This document shows positions 62,044 through 64,000 of a DNA stretch of 64,000 nt, piece after piece. A program made the translations under genes and the position numbers. The DNA comes from Haliotis asinina (taxonomy: Eukaryota > Mollusca > Gastropoda > Lepetellida > Haliotidae). Position 1 is the stretch's first letter; every line of letters starts with the position of its first letter. Below the pieces are notes generated by a model. That model made no database searches. It was given only the letters and a program-made list of their open reading frames with translations, and was not told the DNA's origin. Location: assembly GCF_037392515.1 (NCBI RefSeq), contig NC_090291.1:27390001-27454000 (forward strand), written 5' to 3'.

Positions 62044-63280
62044 TGTGTTGATAAGGAATAGCAAATATACATAATTTGGAAATACGTGTGAGCGATGGTG
62101 GAACTACCCCATTCAGAGCTATTTGTTTTTACGAATATATGTGCACATTATAAATTGATAGTTTTTGTTGCATTATCTTTTTTGAGTAGGATAATCAATC
62201 TGTTTCATGAACGTTGATGTTGTTGTCATATCATTTAATGATTCGAAATGACCTTATTACTAGCTATAAACAGGATTATCATTACAAACTGAAGTGGAAA
62301 TGAAATTGGAGAGATTTCCACATGAGTGGGCGACTAGCAGTAGTCGGTAAGGCTTGTTTCATCTGACCACTTTACCGTGGATGGACTATAGCAGAACGTT
62401 TGTACATGATGATTGCATGAAAAACACCATATGTTCACGTTTGTGCATACAATACGTCATTGCAGGTGACGGAAAATCACGTGGTGTCGTGGTACTTCTG
62501 AATGCCATTGATAATGAGCTGAAATTGGACTGTTTGGTCCACTTGGAGTTCAATATATACCTTTTGATGTGTCCTGATTGTGACTTCTGAACATACTGCG
62601 TGTGTAGTGCATAGTGTCTGCCTGCCACATACTGCTTGCCATCATTCATATCTGCAGGAGATGCCAGTGAGCTTCTTCCGTTTATCGGAAACGTTCGTAC
62701 AATCACGGTGTTGTTGCCTTGTTTATCGCGCATGTGGCGTGTTGTGGCAATCGTCTGTGTCCTGCTTGCGAATGGCAGTTTGTGGTCTGTTAGAGGAGAT
62801 GGTTTCATTACGCCACGGAACATCCGTTTCAGATAAAACTGATGTATGTCGGATGTACCCACAAGGGTGGTAGTTGGGTAGGAAGCGGGTTGTTGTTGGC
62901 GTCACTAACAAATAGCACATAGTTAACTATTTAACTATTTCTAGAGTAATGTACTGGAAACTGGGTTACCCAGCGGCGGAAACTATGGTTGGTCGTTAAC
63001 ATCAAACATACAGTGAATGTAAAATTTGGAATGTACAGGCGTTTCTTGTCGTGTTCAATCCAGTAGCCGTTGCAGGAATAGGCGATAACAGGTGAAACTT
63101 GCTGTTACCTGGTCTGTCTTACATCAACTGAACTGCATTATTTTCCCTCCCGCCCGGCCGTACACTGCTGAGAAATTGAACAAGACGAAAGCAGATTTCC
63201 TCAGGTTCTGAATGGCCCATCTCCATGTGGGGCTTCCTTTCAACCCAAACGGAATAATTCGTTTATATCAAAATCGTATA
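62044..63280. other. non-coding sequence with an unexplained 158-codon frame
   Basis: A bottom-strand frame at 62386-62862 and top-strand frames of 78, 97 and 66 codons overlap. None has a recognised motif. The bottom-strand frame is the longest in the window that is not caused by a tandem repeat, but its length is within what chance can produce in 64 kb. Confidence 0.4.
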
Positions 63281-64000
63281 TACTGAACCACAAAAGAAAT
63301 GTGGCACCCATAGCGGTTTCGTTAAGCACGCACTTTAATTCACTCTAATTAACAAATCAAAACGGAGGAATGAGTTCAAACTTGACAATCATTGTCAACA
63401 CATTCTCGGAGTTCACATTAACAGAATCACCCAAAATTGCACGATTAAGCTACTCAAAGTCTTGTGTTGCATTGTGTGAGGCCTCTATGGGCATCTTTGA
63501 AAGCGCTGCATCGTCTGTACGTAATGAATGCCAGCGGCACTTGGGTACAACGTGGGGTCTTATGACATGGTCAATATAGCGAGCAGCTGTCATGTCATTT
63601 CTTCACCCTGAACCGAGATTCTGGAACACTACGGTGCCAGCTATGATGCTTGGACCACCCCTCGAGTCTCTTTCAACAATACGAGTTGAGCACGCCTTGG
63701 CCATGCTCTCACCCTGCCATCGACTATCGGGACTGCGATATGGTCTGCGACAGCAGAGGTGTCTCCCTCGCAAACGTCAACACACTGCATCTGTACTGAT
63801 TGGACTGTTGTGAGTCCCAGTGGTCTGGCTTGCTATTTCTCTCGCTCTAAAAGCGATCCTGAAGATGATGGCGGTCTTTAAGTTGTGATGTTACTGAAGG
63901 TCGCCAATTACGTGGGCGGTCTTTGATGCTGTTAGTGACCTGATGTCACTTCTGCACTCAGTAGATTGTCCCAACATGAACATGAAAATGACTGGTTCTC
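63281..64000 (-). pseudogene. Tc1-like transposon relic with one end and damaged transposase, cut by window edge
   Basis: Read on the bottom strand from 64000 downwards: HQVTNSIKDRPRNWRPSVTS then QLKDRHHLQDRF (the linker between the two helix-turn-helix halves), a scrambled stretch, DGRVRAW, RIVERDSRGGPSII (like ERD..GG.S.M), and MTAARYIDHVIRPHVVP. These are successive Tc1-like landmarks lying in different frames. The region that should hold the last two catalytic acidic residues and the C-terminus is missing, so there is an internal deletion near 63450-63500. At 63281 tactgaaccacaaaagaaatg, preceded by TA, looks like the outer terminal inverted repeat and TA target. The other end lies beyond the window. 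Confidence 0.85.

Overview
The window looks like a non-genic stretch of a nuclear animal genome, most probably a marine gastropod and plausibly an abalone (Haliotis). The base composition is AT-rich and both strands are dense in stop codons. There are no operons, no ribosome binding sites and no long open frames outside tandem repeats. The gastropod attribution rests on many copies of tRNA-derived SINEs that end in a module of the type gatattgctggaatattgc, then a gcggcgtaaaac block, then (actc)n. I recall that module as very common in abalone sequence. The species is an inference. I found no complete protein-coding gene and no convincing functional tRNA or rRNA gene.

Layout. At 0.9-5.9 kb there is a 19-bp satellite with higher-order structure (2468-3527), a four-copy outlier of the same satellite (1390-1474) and two diverged copies of a ~340-bp dispersed repeat (935-1279 and 5521-5857). 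From 6.7 to 9.9 kb runs a 3.2-kb minisatellite with C on the top strand and G on the bottom, built from 18-bp and 29-bp modules. At 11.6-12.0 kb lies a decayed Tc1-like transposase. At 17.0-17.8 kb is a 32-bp minisatellite that stays open in three frames. From 19 to 63 kb there are SINEs of two related types on both strands. Two more Tc1-like transposase relics (24.2-24.7 kb and 63.3-64.0 kb) and several further tandem arrays fall in the same range: 29.1 kb, 31.4-31.8 kb, 48.3 kb, 50.3-50.7 kb and 54.7 kb.

Nothing works together as a pathway here. The window reads as an intergenic or intronic landscape made by short retroposons, dead DNA transposons and an unusually large number of unrelated tandem arrays. 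The points most worth a second look are the strand-asymmetric G-quadruplex-prone array, the 19/38/76-bp higher-order satellite, a 76-bp array in which copies carry an E-box next to an AP-1 consensus, a possible exon at 57912-58252, and a frame-shifted coding relic at 56633-56985.
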